Positions 53,284 to 63,245 are shown, counted from the first letter of the stretch. The stretch is DNA of 64,000 nt from Luminiphilus sp051201685 (GCF_051201685.1 NZ_CP179213.1:3450631-3514630), one strand, 5' to 3'. Notes: a model not told the origin generated them from the letters alone. Made by a program: numbers and translations.

Positions 53284-54168
53284 TTAATGATCTTCGTGAG
53301 CCATGCTCAAATAAACAATGGTCAACACCATAAAAATGAAGGCCTGCAAAGTAATCACAAGGATGTGAAATATCGCCCAACCAACTTGCAGCAGCGCAGC
53401 CGGCAGAACCCACATCACGCCGGCACCGAATAATGCAGCGATTAATATAAAGATCATCTCCCCTGCATACATATTGCCAAATAACCGAAGCCCCAAGGAA
53501 AAAGGCTTAGCCAGCAGCCCGACAACTTCCATGAAAAGGTTGACGGGAATAAATAGCGGGTGATTAAAGGGGTTCAAGCTCAGCTCTTTAACAAAGCCAA
53601 ATCCTTTGACCTTGATCGAGTAGAACAGCATAAGTATGAATACGCCGACTGCCATGCCCATAGTGATGTTGGGATCGGTCGATGGCACAATTTTTTGATA
53701 CTCAATGCCAGCAAGCTTGAGGCCTTCAGGCACCAGATCAACTGGAAGAAGATCCATCAAGTTCATCAGGAAAACCCAGACAAAAATCGTGAGCGCCAGA
53801 GGAGCGATCAGGGGGTTACGGCCGTGAAAAGTATCTTTAACCGTGTTGTCGACAAACTCGACAACCATTTCTACGAAGTTAATGAGTCCTGAAGGCGTGT
53901 CTGCTGATGCTTTTTTTGCGACGGACCTAAACAGCCAACAGAAAAGAATGCCTAGGCCGACGGACCAAATCATTGAGTCAACGTGTACAGCGTTGAAACC
54001 CATAGCGGTAATTTCTTGCCCGCCATGTGCCATCGTCCACAACCCCATATCAGAAACCACCGTACCATCGTCCCGCACATAACCCGCCGGCAACTTGCCA
54101 TACGTTAGGTTTGTTAGGTGGTGGACGATGTACTCAGATACCGTCTGTTCGTGTCCGTTAGCTGCCAT
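53284..54168 (-). CDS. atpB: F1F0 ATP synthase a subunit
   Basis: This is the proton-channel subunit of F0, 294 residues with five or six membrane helices. The essential Arg is in LGLRLFGNMYAGE, and PVNLFMEVVGLLAKPFSLG precedes it. The N-terminal periplasmic segment is longer than in E. coli and contains a DDGTVVSDMG insert. It lies 20 bp after atpI. Confidence 0.97.
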   Translation of the reverse strand: MAANGHEQTVSEYIVHHLTNLTYGKLPAGYVRDDGTVVSDMGLWTMAHGGQEITAMGFNAVHVDSMIWSVGLGILFCWLFRSVAKKASADTPSGLINFVEMVVEFVDNTVKDTFHGRNPLIAPLALTIFVWVFLMNLMDLLPVDLVPEGLKLAGIEYQKIVPSTDPNITMGMAVGVFILMLFYSIKVKGFGFVKELSLNPFNHPLFIPVNLFMEVVGLLAKPFSLGLRLFGNMYAGEMIFILIAALFGAGVMWVLPAALLQVGWAIFHILVITLQAFIFMVLTIVYLSMAHEDH

Positions 54169-54188
54169 GTTTGACCGTTTCGTGTCCT

Positions 54189-54587
54189 TTAGTGTCGACT
54201 TTCGCCGCTATTGAGACGTTGCGCCATCCCAGTAGCAATGGGTAAAGCCATTAATACCGTCGCCGCTCCTATAAAAACAGCGAAGGCATGAATACTTGGT
54301 TTCAGCACGAATAAAAGTGCAAAACCTAAACCGCACAGTGAAAATTTCACCAATGCCACTGCAGTGGCGTATTGAGCCCCTTGTGTTGATGCCACTCTAT
54401 GTGCCAACCAACCACTGGGGATCAGGATTATCGCTCCACCCATAAAAGCAGCCTGCGCTGCCTCAAAGCCTTCGGTCAACCCAAAGCCCACTGTGCAAAC
54501 TGCTAAGCAAAGTGTGCTGTACAACAGGGCCGATTTCAGTTGTTGGCGAACCGGCGCCATAGGATCTTGAGGCCTATATTTGTTCAA
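54189..54587 (-). CDS. atpI: ATP synthase subunit I
   Basis: This small membrane protein has about 132 residues and four hydrophobic helices, matching AtpI, which helps c-ring assembly or Mg uptake. Homology is weak, so the assignment rests on position (first in the atp operon) and topology. Start candidates are TTG at 54587 and ATG at 54560 (MAPVRQQLKS). The open frame reaches 54620 but that part looks non-coding. Confidence 0.82.
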   Translation of the reverse strand: MNKYRPQDPMAPVRQQLKSALLYSTLCLAVCTVGFGLTEGFEAAQAAFMGGAIILIPSGWLAHRVASTQGAQYATAVALVKFSLCGLGFALLFVLKPSIHAFAVFIGAATVLMALPIATGMAQRLNSGESRH

Positions 54588-54659
54588 GACACACCTTGCC
54601 CTCAGGCGACGCGGGCGCAAGTCTAGTCTAAAGGCCTATAGCCTTCAACTTGTTGTTAC

Positions 54660-55586
54660 TTAATGAATCCTTCCGAGGATGCCATCGAGCTGATCAAAGG
54701 ACGAATAACTTATGACCAATTTACCCTGCTGCCCTTTACCTTGGGTAATCGTCACTGAAGAACCGAGCCGGCCTGATAGCTCTTGCTCCAACCGAAGTAC
54801 GTCCGGGTTCGTTGCTGAGCTCAGCTCCGCGGGTTTTGCCGCGGGCGCTTGTACAGACTTCACCAGGCTTTCGGTTTGTCGAACAGACAGCCCACCCTTA
54901 GCCACTTTTTTCGCAGCCTTAATTTGATCCGCACCCTCTAAGGCCAATAAAACCTTGCCGTGACCCGTATTGAGATCGCCCGCCTCAAGCATGGTTCGGA
55001 CAACGGGCTCTAGTACCAGCAACCTTAATAAATTTGCTATCACCGACCTTGATTTACCCACGCGCTCTGCCACCTGTTGCTGGCTTAATGCAAACTCGGT
55101 CTGCAGTCGACGCAAGGCTTGAGCCTCTTCAATGGCGTTTAAATTTTCGCGCTGAATATTTTCGATAAGCGCCATAGCAATCGTGGCCTCATCGCTCACA
55201 TCTCTGATAAGGGCTGGAATCTTGTCTATGCCTGCTAGTTGACTCGCGCGCCATCGCCGTTCACCAGCAATAATCTCCCACTGAGTGTCAGATATCGCTC
55301 GAGCAACAATGGGCTGGAGCACACCTTGAGATCGAATACTTTCAGCTAACTCCTCCAAAGCGTCGCTATCAAAATCCTGTCTTGGTTGATACTTGCCGGG
55401 TCGAAGCTTCTCTAGGGGTAAAAACTGTAAACCTGAATTGCCAATATCTAATGAGCCATCCGGCGTGCCAACCAAATGATTCTTTGAACCTTGTACGGCG
55501 GCCGATGGCTTAACCGCGCCCAGTAAGACATCGAGATCTTTACCTAATTTCCCGCGTTTTGTTTTTTTGTTCAAAGGTTGCTCCAC
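54660..55586 (-). CDS. parB: Chromosome partitioning protein ParB
   Basis: This CTP-dependent DNA clamp loads at parS sites near the origin. It has 308 residues. The ParB/Srx domain has the CTP motif GERRWRAS, then ENIQRENLNAIEEAQ, a helix-turn-helix (LSQQQVAERVGKSRSVIANLLRLL) and a C-terminal dimerisation domain ending LVISYSSFDQLDGIL. I saw no clear parS (TGTTTCACGTGAAACA-like) in the window. It lies 32 bp after parA. Confidence 0.97.
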   Translation of the reverse strand: MEQPLNKKTKRGKLGKDLDVLLGAVKPSAAVQGSKNHLVGTPDGSLDIGNSGLQFLPLEKLRPGKYQPRQDFDSDALEELAESIRSQGVLQPIVARAISDTQWEIIAGERRWRASQLAGIDKIPALIRDVSDEATIAMALIENIQRENLNAIEEAQALRRLQTEFALSQQQVAERVGKSRSVIANLLRLLVLEPVVRTMLEAGDLNTGHGKVLLALEGADQIKAAKKVAKGGLSVRQTESLVKSVQAPAAKPAELSSATNPDVLRLEQELSGRLGSSVTITQGKGQQGKLVISYSSFDQLDGILGRIH

Positions 55587-55618
55587 ACGCTATTTTTTGA
55601 CAATACCAACACTGGGGG

Positions 55619-56389
55619 TTACGCAGCTGTCGGTTTTTGTCGTTTCACAAACTCTCCGGCAAGTGCAGCATAAGCGCGAGCACCAGAGGAATAACGATCG
55701 TAATGTAGCGCTGGCAACCCATGGCTTGGAGCCTCTGCTAGCCGGACGTTTCGTGGAATGACCGTACGATAAACCAAATCACCAAAGTGTTTGTGTAATT
55801 GAGAGGACACTTCACCTGTTAACGAGTTTCTAGGATCATACATTGTTCGTAAAATCCCCTCGATCTCTAGGTCTGGATTAACCGTATCTGCGATTCGACG
55901 AATCGTGTTGAGAAGTGCAGATAGACCCTCAAGAGCAAAATATTCACACTGCATGGTAATAATGACCGATTGGGCGGCGACAAAGGCATTGACCGTCAAC
56001 ATGCTTAACGATGGCGGGCAATCAATAAGCACTAAATCGAACCCTTCTGCATTGAGCAACGCCTCAGTGAGACGCCGCTCTCTATTTTGGACATTTAAAA
56101 GCTCCACTTCCGCGGCCGTTAAATTTCTATTAGCGGGCACCAACCAAAAGCCATTGGCTGCAGCGGGCACCACTACCTCGCTTATCGGGCGTTGATCTAC
56201 CAATAGATCGTAGGCAGTTGCTTCTGCTTCGTGTTTATCAACCCCCGACGACATCGTGGCGTTGCCCTGTGGATCAAGGTCAATGAGCAGTACTCGCCTA
56301 CCCATGGCCGCTAAACTAGCCGCTAGATTTACGCTGGTAGTGGTCTTGCCGACACCGCCTTTTTGGTTGGCTACCGCTACGACTTTCAT
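55619..56389 (-). CDS. parA: Chromosome partitioning ATPase ParA (Soj)
   Basis: This deviant-Walker ATPase drives origin segregation with ParB. It has 256 residues. The motif KGGVGKTTTSVNLAASLA is at the N-terminus, DLDPQGNATM and DCPPSLSMLTVNA follow, and the C-terminal EAPSHGLPALHYDRYSSGARAY is typical. It is the short, chromosomal type without an N-terminal helix-turn-helix. Confidence 0.97.
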   Translation of the reverse strand: MKVVAVANQKGGVGKTTTSVNLAASLAAMGRRVLLIDLDPQGNATMSSGVDKHEAEATAYDLLVDQRPISEVVVPAAANGFWLVPANRNLTAAEVELLNVQNRERRLTEALLNAEGFDLVLIDCPPSLSMLTVNAFVAAQSVIITMQCEYFALEGLSALLNTIRRIADTVNPDLEIEGILRTMYDPRNSLTGEVSSQLHKHFGDLVYRTVIPRNVRLAEAPSHGLPALHYDRYSSGARAYAALAGEFVKRQKPTAA

Positions 56390-56414
56390 ATGTGCACCTT
56401 ATGATCCAAACCAC

Positions 56415-57047
56415 TTACCCGCGAACAGCGAGCTCAACAACATACCTTGTCTCTTCGAGGCCGGGAACTTTGATTTCTTTTAGAGCAATGAGCTCCGCTA
56501 CGTCAGCAATCTCCTCAAGCTCTGTATGTACAGATGCCGACTTCATTGCAAAGATACGCCCTTGTTTTGATAACAGGTGACGACAGGACTTCACCATCAA
56601 ATCCAAGCTTGCAAAGGCTCTGCTGACAACACAATCATACCCCTGTTCGACTTGGAAGTTTTCTACTCGCGTTTCTTTTATCTCAATATTAGCCAAGCGA
56701 AGCTGGTTTTTGACCTGAAACAAGAAGCGTGTTTTTTTGCCATTGGCATCTAACAAGTGAAAATTTTGACTCGGCAGAGCAATGGCAAGCGGAATGCCTG
56801 GTAACCCTGGGCCGGTTCCTACATCCAACACCGTCGCTACGGGAATTAATGAAGCGATTGCTAAGCTATCAGACAGATGCCGAGTCACCATAGCAATAGG
56901 GTCGCGAACGGCCGTCAAATTGTAGGCACGATTCCAACGACACATCAGCTCGATATAAGTCACAAGGTCAGCTTGTTGGTCTAGGGATAACACAAGGTCA
57001 AGTTGAGCCAGCTCGCGCCCGAGTTGCAGCGCTATGGCGTCACGCAT
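56415..57047 (-). CDS. rsmG: 16S rRNA (guanine527-N7)-methyltransferase RsmG
   Basis: The enzyme methylates G527 of 16S rRNA; its loss gives low-level streptomycin resistance. It has 210 residues. The SAM motif VLDVGTGPGLPGIPLAIA and the N-terminal YNLTAVRDP are intact. It overlaps the mnmG stop by 8 bp. Confidence 0.97.
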   Translation of the reverse strand: MRDAIALQLGRELAQLDLVLSLDQQADLVTYIELMCRWNRAYNLTAVRDPIAMVTRHLSDSLAIASLIPVATVLDVGTGPGLPGIPLAIALPSQNFHLLDANGKKTRFLFQVKNQLRLANIEIKETRVENFQVEQGYDCVVSRAFASLDLMVKSCRHLLSKQGRIFAMKSASVHTELEEIADVAELIALKEIKVPGLEETRYVVELAVRG

Positions 57048-58935
57048 TAGAGGCTTTTTTCATCCCATCCTTACGTTTGATGTAAACCAGCAACAGCGAT
57101 AACGCCGCAGGAGTGACCCCAGAAATACGACCTGCTCTAGCGATGGTTGACGGTCTGGCAGACGTTAACTTTTGTTGAATTTCGTTAGATAGTCCTCTGA
57201 CATTTGCGAAGTCAATATCATCAGGAATAACAACCGATTCTTGTCGGTGCAGCTTGGCAATGTCTTCTGCTTGACGATCAATGTATCCAGCGTACTTAAT
57301 CTGAGTGGCCACTTGATCTGCAGCATGCTCGGTTGACACACAAGGCTCTCCGGACAGCGCTGCAACATCGTTATATTCAAGCTCTGGCCGCCGCAATAAG
57401 TCAGCTAGTGAGTACTCACGTACGAGCGGCTTCTTTATTTTTCCCTCCAATTGTTCTGCCTGAGCAGAACCTGGTTGGATGTACGTGGTCTCTAAACGCT
57501 GTAATTCTTCTTCGATGGACGCTTTTCGATTTGTAAAGGTGGCCCACTGGTCATTGGAAATGAGACCTAAATCCCGTCCGGTCTCGGTTAACCTTAAATC
57601 AGCATTATCCTCCCTGAGCAGCAACCGGTATTCGGCACGTGACGTAAACATTCGGTAAGGCTCCTGAGTGCCCAGGGTGACCAAATCATCAACCAACACG
57701 CCTAAATACGCCTCGTCGCGCCCGGGCTCCCAAGCCGGTTGTGCCACTGCCTGTCTGGCAGCATTGATACCAGCGAGCAACCCTTGAGCTGCAGCTTCCT
57801 CGTATCCCGTCGTACCGTTAATCTGGCCAGCAAAGAATAGACCTTCGATTTCACGAGTTTCTAAGGAATGCTTCAAATCCCGAGGATCAAAATAATCATA
57901 TTCAATAGCATATCCCGCACGAGTAATGTGCGCTGATTCCATTCCCTTGATTGATCGAACAAGGCTGACCTGCACATCAAAAGGTAAACTTGTGGAAATA
58001 CCATTAGGGTACAGCTCAGTCGTCGTTAACCCCTCTGGCTCTAAAAAAATCTGATGAGAATCTTTATCCGCAAAGCGGTGGATTTTATCTTCAATACTTG
58101 GGCAGTAACGCGGGCCGTTGCCTTCAATAACCCCCGAAAATAATGGCGACCTATCGAGGCCCTGCCGAATTATCTCGTGCGTTTGAACGTTAGTTTCAGT
58201 CATCCAACAACACACTTGTTGTGGGTGCTGACGTCGATCGCCATACAGCGCCATAACAGGCCGGGGCTCGTCACCCCACTGCTCTTGCATTACTGAGAAA
58301 TTGACAGTTCTTGAGTCGATTCGTGGTGGGGTACCTGTTTTTAAACGACCCACCCGAGGGCACAGCTCTCGCAAACGATCTGCAAGACCGATTGAAGCAG
58401 CGTCTCCCGCACGACCACCTTCTTGCCGAGACATTCCAGTATGCAACTGCCCCCGCAAAAAAGTTCCTGCGGTTAGAACAACCGTGCGCCCTTTAAAATT
58501 GAGCCCATTACGGGTGACTGCCCCTGAAATCCGCTGACCGTCCAGCATTAAATCTTCGACTGAATCCTGAAAAACATCGAGATTGGGCTGATTAAGAAGC
58601 ATTTCTCTAATAAAGTTTCGATAGAGCACGCGATCTGATTGCGCACGGGTAGCGCGAACAGCAGGCCCTTTTCGACGATTTAATACTCTGAACTGGATAC
58701 CAGAATAATCGGCGGCCCTTGCCATAACACCACCCAGGGCATCGACTTCCCTCACTAGATGACTCTTACCAATGCCACCGATAGCTGGGTTGCAAGACAT
58801 TTGTCCTAGCGTGTCGATGGCTTGTGTTAACAACAATGTCTTAGCACCCGCGCGTGCTGCCGCAAGAGCAGCCTCAGTACCTGCGTGTCCGCCACCCACC
58901 ACAATGACGTCATATTGTTGGATTGAACCTGTCAC
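57040..58935 (-). CDS. mnmG: tRNA uridine-5-carboxymethylaminomethyl modification enzyme MnmG (GidA)
   Basis: This FAD protein works with MnmE to modify the wobble uridine of several tRNAs. It has 631 residues. The FAD motif GGGHAGTEAALAAAR is near residues 14-28, the LLTQAIDTLGQMSCNPAIGGIGKSHLVRE region is intact, and the C-terminal helical domain ends in the usual GVTPAALSLLLVYIKR. The upstream 553-bp gap is a candidate replication origin. Confidence 0.98.
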   Translation of the reverse strand: MTGSIQQYDVIVVGGGHAGTEAALAAARAGAKTLLLTQAIDTLGQMSCNPAIGGIGKSHLVREVDALGGVMARAADYSGIQFRVLNRRKGPAVRATRAQSDRVLYRNFIREMLLNQPNLDVFQDSVEDLMLDGQRISGAVTRNGLNFKGRTVVLTAGTFLRGQLHTGMSRQEGGRAGDAASIGLADRLRELCPRVGRLKTGTPPRIDSRTVNFSVMQEQWGDEPRPVMALYGDRRQHPQQVCCWMTETNVQTHEIIRQGLDRSPLFSGVIEGNGPRYCPSIEDKIHRFADKDSHQIFLEPEGLTTTELYPNGISTSLPFDVQVSLVRSIKGMESAHITRAGYAIEYDYFDPRDLKHSLETREIEGLFFAGQINGTTGYEEAAAQGLLAGINAARQAVAQPAWEPGRDEAYLGVLVDDLVTLGTQEPYRMFTSRAEYRLLLREDNADLRLTETGRDLGLISNDQWATFTNRKASIEEELQRLETTYIQPGSAQAEQLEGKIKKPLVREYSLADLLRRPELEYNDVAALSGEPCVSTEHAADQVATQIKYAGYIDRQAEDIAKLHRQESVVIPDDIDFANVRGLSNEIQQKLTSARPSTIARAGRISGVTPAALSLLLVYIKRKDGMKKASNA

Positions 58936-59488
58936 AGCGCGTTGCCTTGTCTTTCACCGATCGCGGAGTATAGAACTCCAGACCTCTGAGGAAAATGGTT
59001 GTTATACCAATATTTCTCAAGCTATTAGAAGCCAACCGGACCTGCAAACGCAAAGTCTGTTACTCACAATTAAAGCTTTAGTTACTTAACTATAAATAAG
59101 GATATTAAGTAAGTTAGTTACTTTAATATTGTTATTATTAGAGAGCTAATTATCTGTGGGAAAACGCTAAATCTGGCGTAATTACTTACGATAACGAAGG
59201 TATAAGTCGTCGGTAAACCCTCAGTGATCAACGGTATATCCAGTGCAGCAATGGTGGATAACAATGCTCTGGTTCAGTGTATGATTTATCAAATAAAGCA
59301 TCCACAGGCGAGCCAGCCGGTTGTCCACAACGCGCGCCCTTTAGGGTGAGTTGTTGGTTTGAGTTTATCGCTTTGGCCCTTCAAAGTGATTAAAGCTTTG
59401 AACTTCCTGAGGATATGTTTTGGAAGAGCTGTGTTGAAGCGTTCGGGGGGGCTAATTTGTCATGATTCAACATAGGCGTTCGTTGGGT
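58936..59488. other. Candidate replication origin (oriC-like) between mnmE and mnmG
   Basis: This 553-bp gap has no gene. It contains a strongly AT-rich block (about 59065-59155) with repeats of TTACTTA (59082, 59118 and 59182, and as the inverse TTAAGTAA at 59105), including the near-perfect palindrome TAGTTA-CT-TAACTA (59079-59092). Next to it lie DnaA-box-like 9-mers: TGTGGGAAA (59155-59163), GGTGGATAA (59253-59261), GCATCCACA (59298-59306) and TTGTCCACA (59321-59329), each with one or two mismatches from TTATNCACA. The position beside gidA is that of the E. coli/Vibrio origin. Confidence 0.55.
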
Positions 59489-60817
59489 TTATTTACCGAT
59501 GCAAAAACTCGAAAAAATTTCTCCCAGAAGTTCGTCACTCGTTAACAGGCCTGTGATGGTCCCTAAAGTGTCCTGAATTTTTCGCAAGTCTTCGGCAAGA
59601 AGCTCTCCGGCACGGTTCGTAAGAAACCGGTTTTTCGCAGCTTCAAGGGAAGAAAAACCCTCGTCTAGCGCGCGCAGATGTCTTTCACGGGCGCTAAAAC
59701 GATTTTCGGTGTTTTTGTTGATGCCAAGCTCATCAAGAATTCGTTGCTTGAGTTCGGCGATTCCCTGACCGGTATGTACTGATAGAGCCATTACCGTTGA
59801 TCCATTTATGTCGAAGGGTCCTGGAGTGCGATCGGTTAGGTCAATCTTATTCAGCACCTGTATCGCCCCTGCGTTCCTTTTGGGAGTGGGGTTAGGCGCA
59901 CTGTCGTCGATTATTTCTAGCAGTATGTCGGCGTGCTTAATGGCGGCTTCGGCCCGTTTTACCCCTTCGATTTCAACGGGGTCGTCAGTTGTCCGTAAAC
60001 CGGCTGTATCAACAAGTTCAAAAGGTACGCCCTCAATGACAACGGTACGCTTTAAAAGATCCCGGGTTGTGCCAGGAATATTAGTCACTATGGCGATATC
60101 CTCTCCCGACAAAGCGTTGAGTAGGCTACTTTTACCGACGTTTGGCTCTCCCGATAAGACAAGTGTTGCGCCGCTTTGTAGGATGGCTCCTTCTCGTGCT
60201 TGATTGATGAGAGTGCTGAGCCGTTCCAAAATAGCGTCTATTTTCGTATCAACATTACCTTCCGAAATAAAATCGATTTCCTCCTCGGGAAAATCAAGGG
60301 CCGCTTCTACAAATACGCGCAGGCTTGTGATATCTCCTATAATTTTGTGAATTGAGTCAGAGAAAACTCCGCTGATACTGGCTTGGGCTTGCTGAGCTGC
60401 TATGGCTGAATCGGCAGCGATCAAATCAGCGATGGCTTCCGCTTGTATCAGGTCGATACGACCATTAAGAAAGGCTCTTTCAGAAAATTCACCAGGGTTT
60501 GCGTGGCGGGCGCCCAGTTCTAGGCACCGTTGCAATACGAGATTCAGTACGACAGGACCACCGTGGCCCTGCAGTTCTACACAATCTTCACCGGTGAATG
60601 ATTTTGGCCCGTTAAACCCAATAACAAGGCCATCATCAATAACATCGCCTTGGGCATTAAAAAATTTGGAGTAATGGGCAAAACGGTTGTTTATACCTTC
60701 ACGCTGCGTGATGCATAACGCTATTTCTACAGCTTTTGATCCAGACAGTCGCACAACCCCGACACCGCCTTGACCAGCAGCGGTTGCAACGGCAGCGATT
60801 GTCTCTACGTGAATCAC
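59489..60817 (-). CDS. mnmE: tRNA modification GTPase MnmE (TrmE)
   Basis: This GTPase partners MnmG in wobble-uridine modification. It has 442 residues. The N-terminal tetrahydrofolate-binding domain has GQGGVGVVRLSG, the G1 motif is GEPNVGKS at 223-230, G2/G3 are TTRD and DTAG, and the C-terminus ends in the conserved CIGK (439-442). It lies 30 bp after yidC. Confidence 0.98.
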   Translation of the reverse strand: MIHVETIAAVATAAGQGGVGVVRLSGSKAVEIALCITQREGINNRFAHYSKFFNAQGDVIDDGLVIGFNGPKSFTGEDCVELQGHGGPVVLNLVLQRCLELGARHANPGEFSERAFLNGRIDLIQAEAIADLIAADSAIAAQQAQASISGVFSDSIHKIIGDITSLRVFVEAALDFPEEEIDFISEGNVDTKIDAILERLSTLINQAREGAILQSGATLVLSGEPNVGKSSLLNALSGEDIAIVTNIPGTTRDLLKRTVVIEGVPFELVDTAGLRTTDDPVEIEGVKRAEAAIKHADILLEIIDDSAPNPTPKRNAGAIQVLNKIDLTDRTPGPFDINGSTVMALSVHTGQGIAELKQRILDELGINKNTENRFSARERHLRALDEGFSSLEAAKNRFLTNRAGELLAEDLRKIQDTLGTITGLLTSDELLGEIFSSFCIGK

Positions 60818-60847
60818 GCTATGGGGTGTAGTTTAAACGCTGGCTTA

Positions 60848-62563
60848 TCAGCTTGTTTCTCGCTCGATTTGCCGTGTTATATAATATTGCTGGGCCATTG
60901 ATAGCAGGTTATTCACTACCCAGTACAAAACCAGGCCAGCAGGGAACCAAAGGAAAAAGAAAGTAAACACCACGGGAAGCCATTGCATAAGCTTAGCCTG
61001 CATGGGATCCGGTGGTGGTGGATTAAGCTTCTGCATGAAGAACATGGACGCGCCCATCATTAAAGGCAATACGAAGTAGGGGTCCATGACCGCTAGGTCT
61101 TTAATCCATAAAGCGAAGGGGGCTTGGCGCAGCTCAACAGACTCCATTAGAACCCAATACAGCGCAATGAAGACTGGCATTTGCACAAGGATAGGAAGAC
61201 AGCCGCCCATTGGATTAATTTTTTCTTTCTTGTACAGCTCCATCATTGCCTGTGATTGTTTTTGCTTATCGGTGGCATATTGCTCTCTAATCGCCAACAT
61301 CTTGGGCTGCGCTTTTCGCATCTTTGCCATCGAGCGATAGCTAGCCGCAGACAATTTGAAGAATGCGGATTTTATGAGCACGGTCAGCAGAATAATGGCA
61401 ATGCCCCAGTTAATAACAACAGATTGTATTTGGGTGAGCAGCCAAAATAGCGGCTTACCGATCCACCAAAGCCAGCCATAATCAACGACTAATTCAAGGT
61501 GTGGTGCCAATTCAGCTAGTGCGTATTGGTCTTTAGGGCCCGCATAGAATTGTGTTGTCCAATTATTGGTTTGTCCGGGGCCAACCCTTAAGGGCTCACT
61601 GGTAAACCCTGCGATATTAAATCCGTCACGCGTTTTTCTTGTGGAGTAGGTATGGGTGTTATCGGCGTTTGGCACCAAAGCAGCCGTGAAGTAATGTTGC
61701 AACATGGCAATCCAGCCGCCGGCTTGTTGCGTCTTCCAAGGATCGTCCGCGATATCTGAAAAGGTAAATTTCTCATAGCGGCTGTCAGGTGTTGTTGTTG
61801 CTGCGCCCAAGAAAGGTTGCATTCCAAAACCGCTGGTATCTGCATTTGGCGCTGGGGAATTATCGCGTTTTAGTTGTGCAAAAGGGATGGACTGCCAAGC
61901 CGCATCGCTGTTGTTAACGATATGGTAGCTGACGTCGATGGTGTAACTGCTTGGAGTAACGGTGAAGTGTTTTTCCACCGTTACGTTAGGCGCTGTGTCT
62001 CTTGCCGTTAAAACAATCGTTTTTGGGGCGCTGGTTGCGCTGTAGGATCGTTCATTAACGTCGTAAATGGCCCTGCCGTTTGTATCGGTACCATCGGGTC
62101 CAATTAAGCCCGATTGCATGATGTAAGTTCGCTGTGCGCTTTGCTCAAGCAGTACCAGGGGTGTATCGGGGTCTTCAATACGCTCGGGAAACTTTAGAAG
62201 GCCGGTCTCAATGATGTCACCGCCTTGCAAGTCCACCACGATCTCCAGTACATCACTGGTGATGACAACAATATTTCTAGCATTAGCGGTTGAAGAAGCG
62301 GCGTTTTCCTGAGCTGACAGGCTAGGTAGAACTGTGGGTACGTCATCTGACTCTATGGTTGGATCGGCGACCGTTGGCGTATCTCCGGCATCTACTGTTG
62401 ATTGCTGGGTTGCGGGCACCCCCCGCTCAAACGTGTCTGCAAGTCGAAATCGCTCTTCTTGCGTGCTAACGACACGCTGGTCTTTAAAAGTAGCCCATTC
62501 GCTCAATAACATAAAAGAAAGAGCTGCCGACGCGGCGATGAGTAAATAACGTTGTATGTCCAT
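60848..62563 (-). CDS. yidC: Membrane protein insertase YidC
   Basis: This inner-membrane insertase and chaperone has 571 residues. It has an N-terminal signal-anchor helix (YLLIAASAALSFMLLSEWATF), a large periplasmic beta-sandwich (to about residue 345) and a C-terminal five-helix core. The core contains the conserved NPMGGCLPILVQMPVFIALYWVL segment and the hydrophilic-groove Arg just before it. It lies 62 bp after yidD. Confidence 0.98.
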   Translation of the reverse strand: MDIQRYLLIAASAALSFMLLSEWATFKDQRVVSTQEERFRLADTFERGVPATQQSTVDAGDTPTVADPTIESDDVPTVLPSLSAQENAASSTANARNIVVITSDVLEIVVDLQGGDIIETGLLKFPERIEDPDTPLVLLEQSAQRTYIMQSGLIGPDGTDTNGRAIYDVNERSYSATSAPKTIVLTARDTAPNVTVEKHFTVTPSSYTIDVSYHIVNNSDAAWQSIPFAQLKRDNSPAPNADTSGFGMQPFLGAATTTPDSRYEKFTFSDIADDPWKTQQAGGWIAMLQHYFTAALVPNADNTHTYSTRKTRDGFNIAGFTSEPLRVGPGQTNNWTTQFYAGPKDQYALAELAPHLELVVDYGWLWWIGKPLFWLLTQIQSVVINWGIAIILLTVLIKSAFFKLSAASYRSMAKMRKAQPKMLAIREQYATDKQKQSQAMMELYKKEKINPMGGCLPILVQMPVFIALYWVLMESVELRQAPFALWIKDLAVMDPYFVLPLMMGASMFFMQKLNPPPPDPMQAKLMQWLPVVFTFFFLWFPAGLVLYWVVNNLLSMAQQYYITRQIERETS

Positions 62564-62625
62564 GATTTCTTCTGGGTTAGTTCATAATGGCAGCGTGTAA
62601 CAGCTGGTGGGGCTTAAATTTCATT

Positions 62626-62877
62626 TTAGTCAATTGGCACCGGATCATACCCGCCTTCGCACCATGGATGACAGCGGCTTAATCTTCGAAGACCTAGCCA
62701 GCTGCCTTTGAGTATGCCGTAGCGTGCTATGGCTTCTTCTGTGTAGTGAGAGCAAGTTGGCTCAAATCGGCACGCTCGTCCTATCCACGGGCTGAGTATA
62801 AGTCGGTAGAGATGTATAAATTTGATGGCGGTGTACTTCAGCCCCTCGCCCAGCTTTTTAACACTGTTCAGCTTCAC
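62626..62877 (-). CDS. yidD: Membrane protein insertion efficiency factor YidD
   Basis: This 83-residue membrane-associated protein helps YidC-dependent insertion. The signature YRLILSPWIGRACRFEPTCSHYTEEAIARYG and CHPWCEGGYDPVP, with its three Cys, is complete. The start overlaps the rnpA stop by 4 bp. Confidence 0.96.
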   Translation of the reverse strand: MKLNSVKKLGEGLKYTAIKFIHLYRLILSPWIGRACRFEPTCSHYTEEAIARYGILKGSWLGLRRLSRCHPWCEGGYDPVPID

Positions 62878-63245
62878 CGGTTGTTACTCCGTTGTTGTGG
62901 AGCATCAATTTTTTTCCATAACGTCGAGAGAAGTGTTCTTAGTTCAGCGTTGCTAAGGTCTGCTAAGTTCTTTTTGGCGAGGAAAACAACATCGCGAGGA
63001 TGTGCAGAGGAGTGGCAACGGAAAAACTCTCGGGTTATGCGTTTTACCCGGTTTCGTTGAACCGCAAGGCGCACATGCTTCTTCGCAACCACCATTCCTA
63101 ATCTCGAATTTTTTGCGTTAGGAATTGACAATAAAAGGGCGTGCTTCGACCCCGCCCGTAAATCGCAGTTATCGAAAACGGCCTTATAATCAGCAGCACA
63201 CAAAAGGCGATCTGCGTGTGGGAAGCTCTGGGTATCCTCGTTCAT
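62874..63245 (-). CDS. rnpA: Ribonuclease P protein component
   Basis: This basic protein subunit of RNase P is needed for 5' processing of tRNA precursors. It has 123 residues. The RNR motif QRNRVKRITREFFR and the N-terminal FPHADRLLCAADYKAVF region are present. It lies 42 bp after rpmH, the universal order. Confidence 0.97.
   Translation of the reverse strand: MNEDTQSFPHADRLLCAADYKAVFDNCDLRAGSKHALLLSIPNAKNSRLGMVVAKKHVRLAVQRNRVKRITREFFRCHSSAHPRDVVFLAKKNLADLSNAELRTLLSTLWKKIDAPQQRSNNR

Noticed and set aside
54660..58935. parS sites near parAB
   Set aside because: CACGTG-containing words were seen elsewhere in the window, but none with TGTTTCACGTGAAACA-like flanks.
59065..59155. AT-rich block before mnmG as a foreign insertion
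   Set aside because: Its position, palindromic TTACTTA repeats and adjacent DnaA-like boxes fit a replication origin better than acquired DNA.
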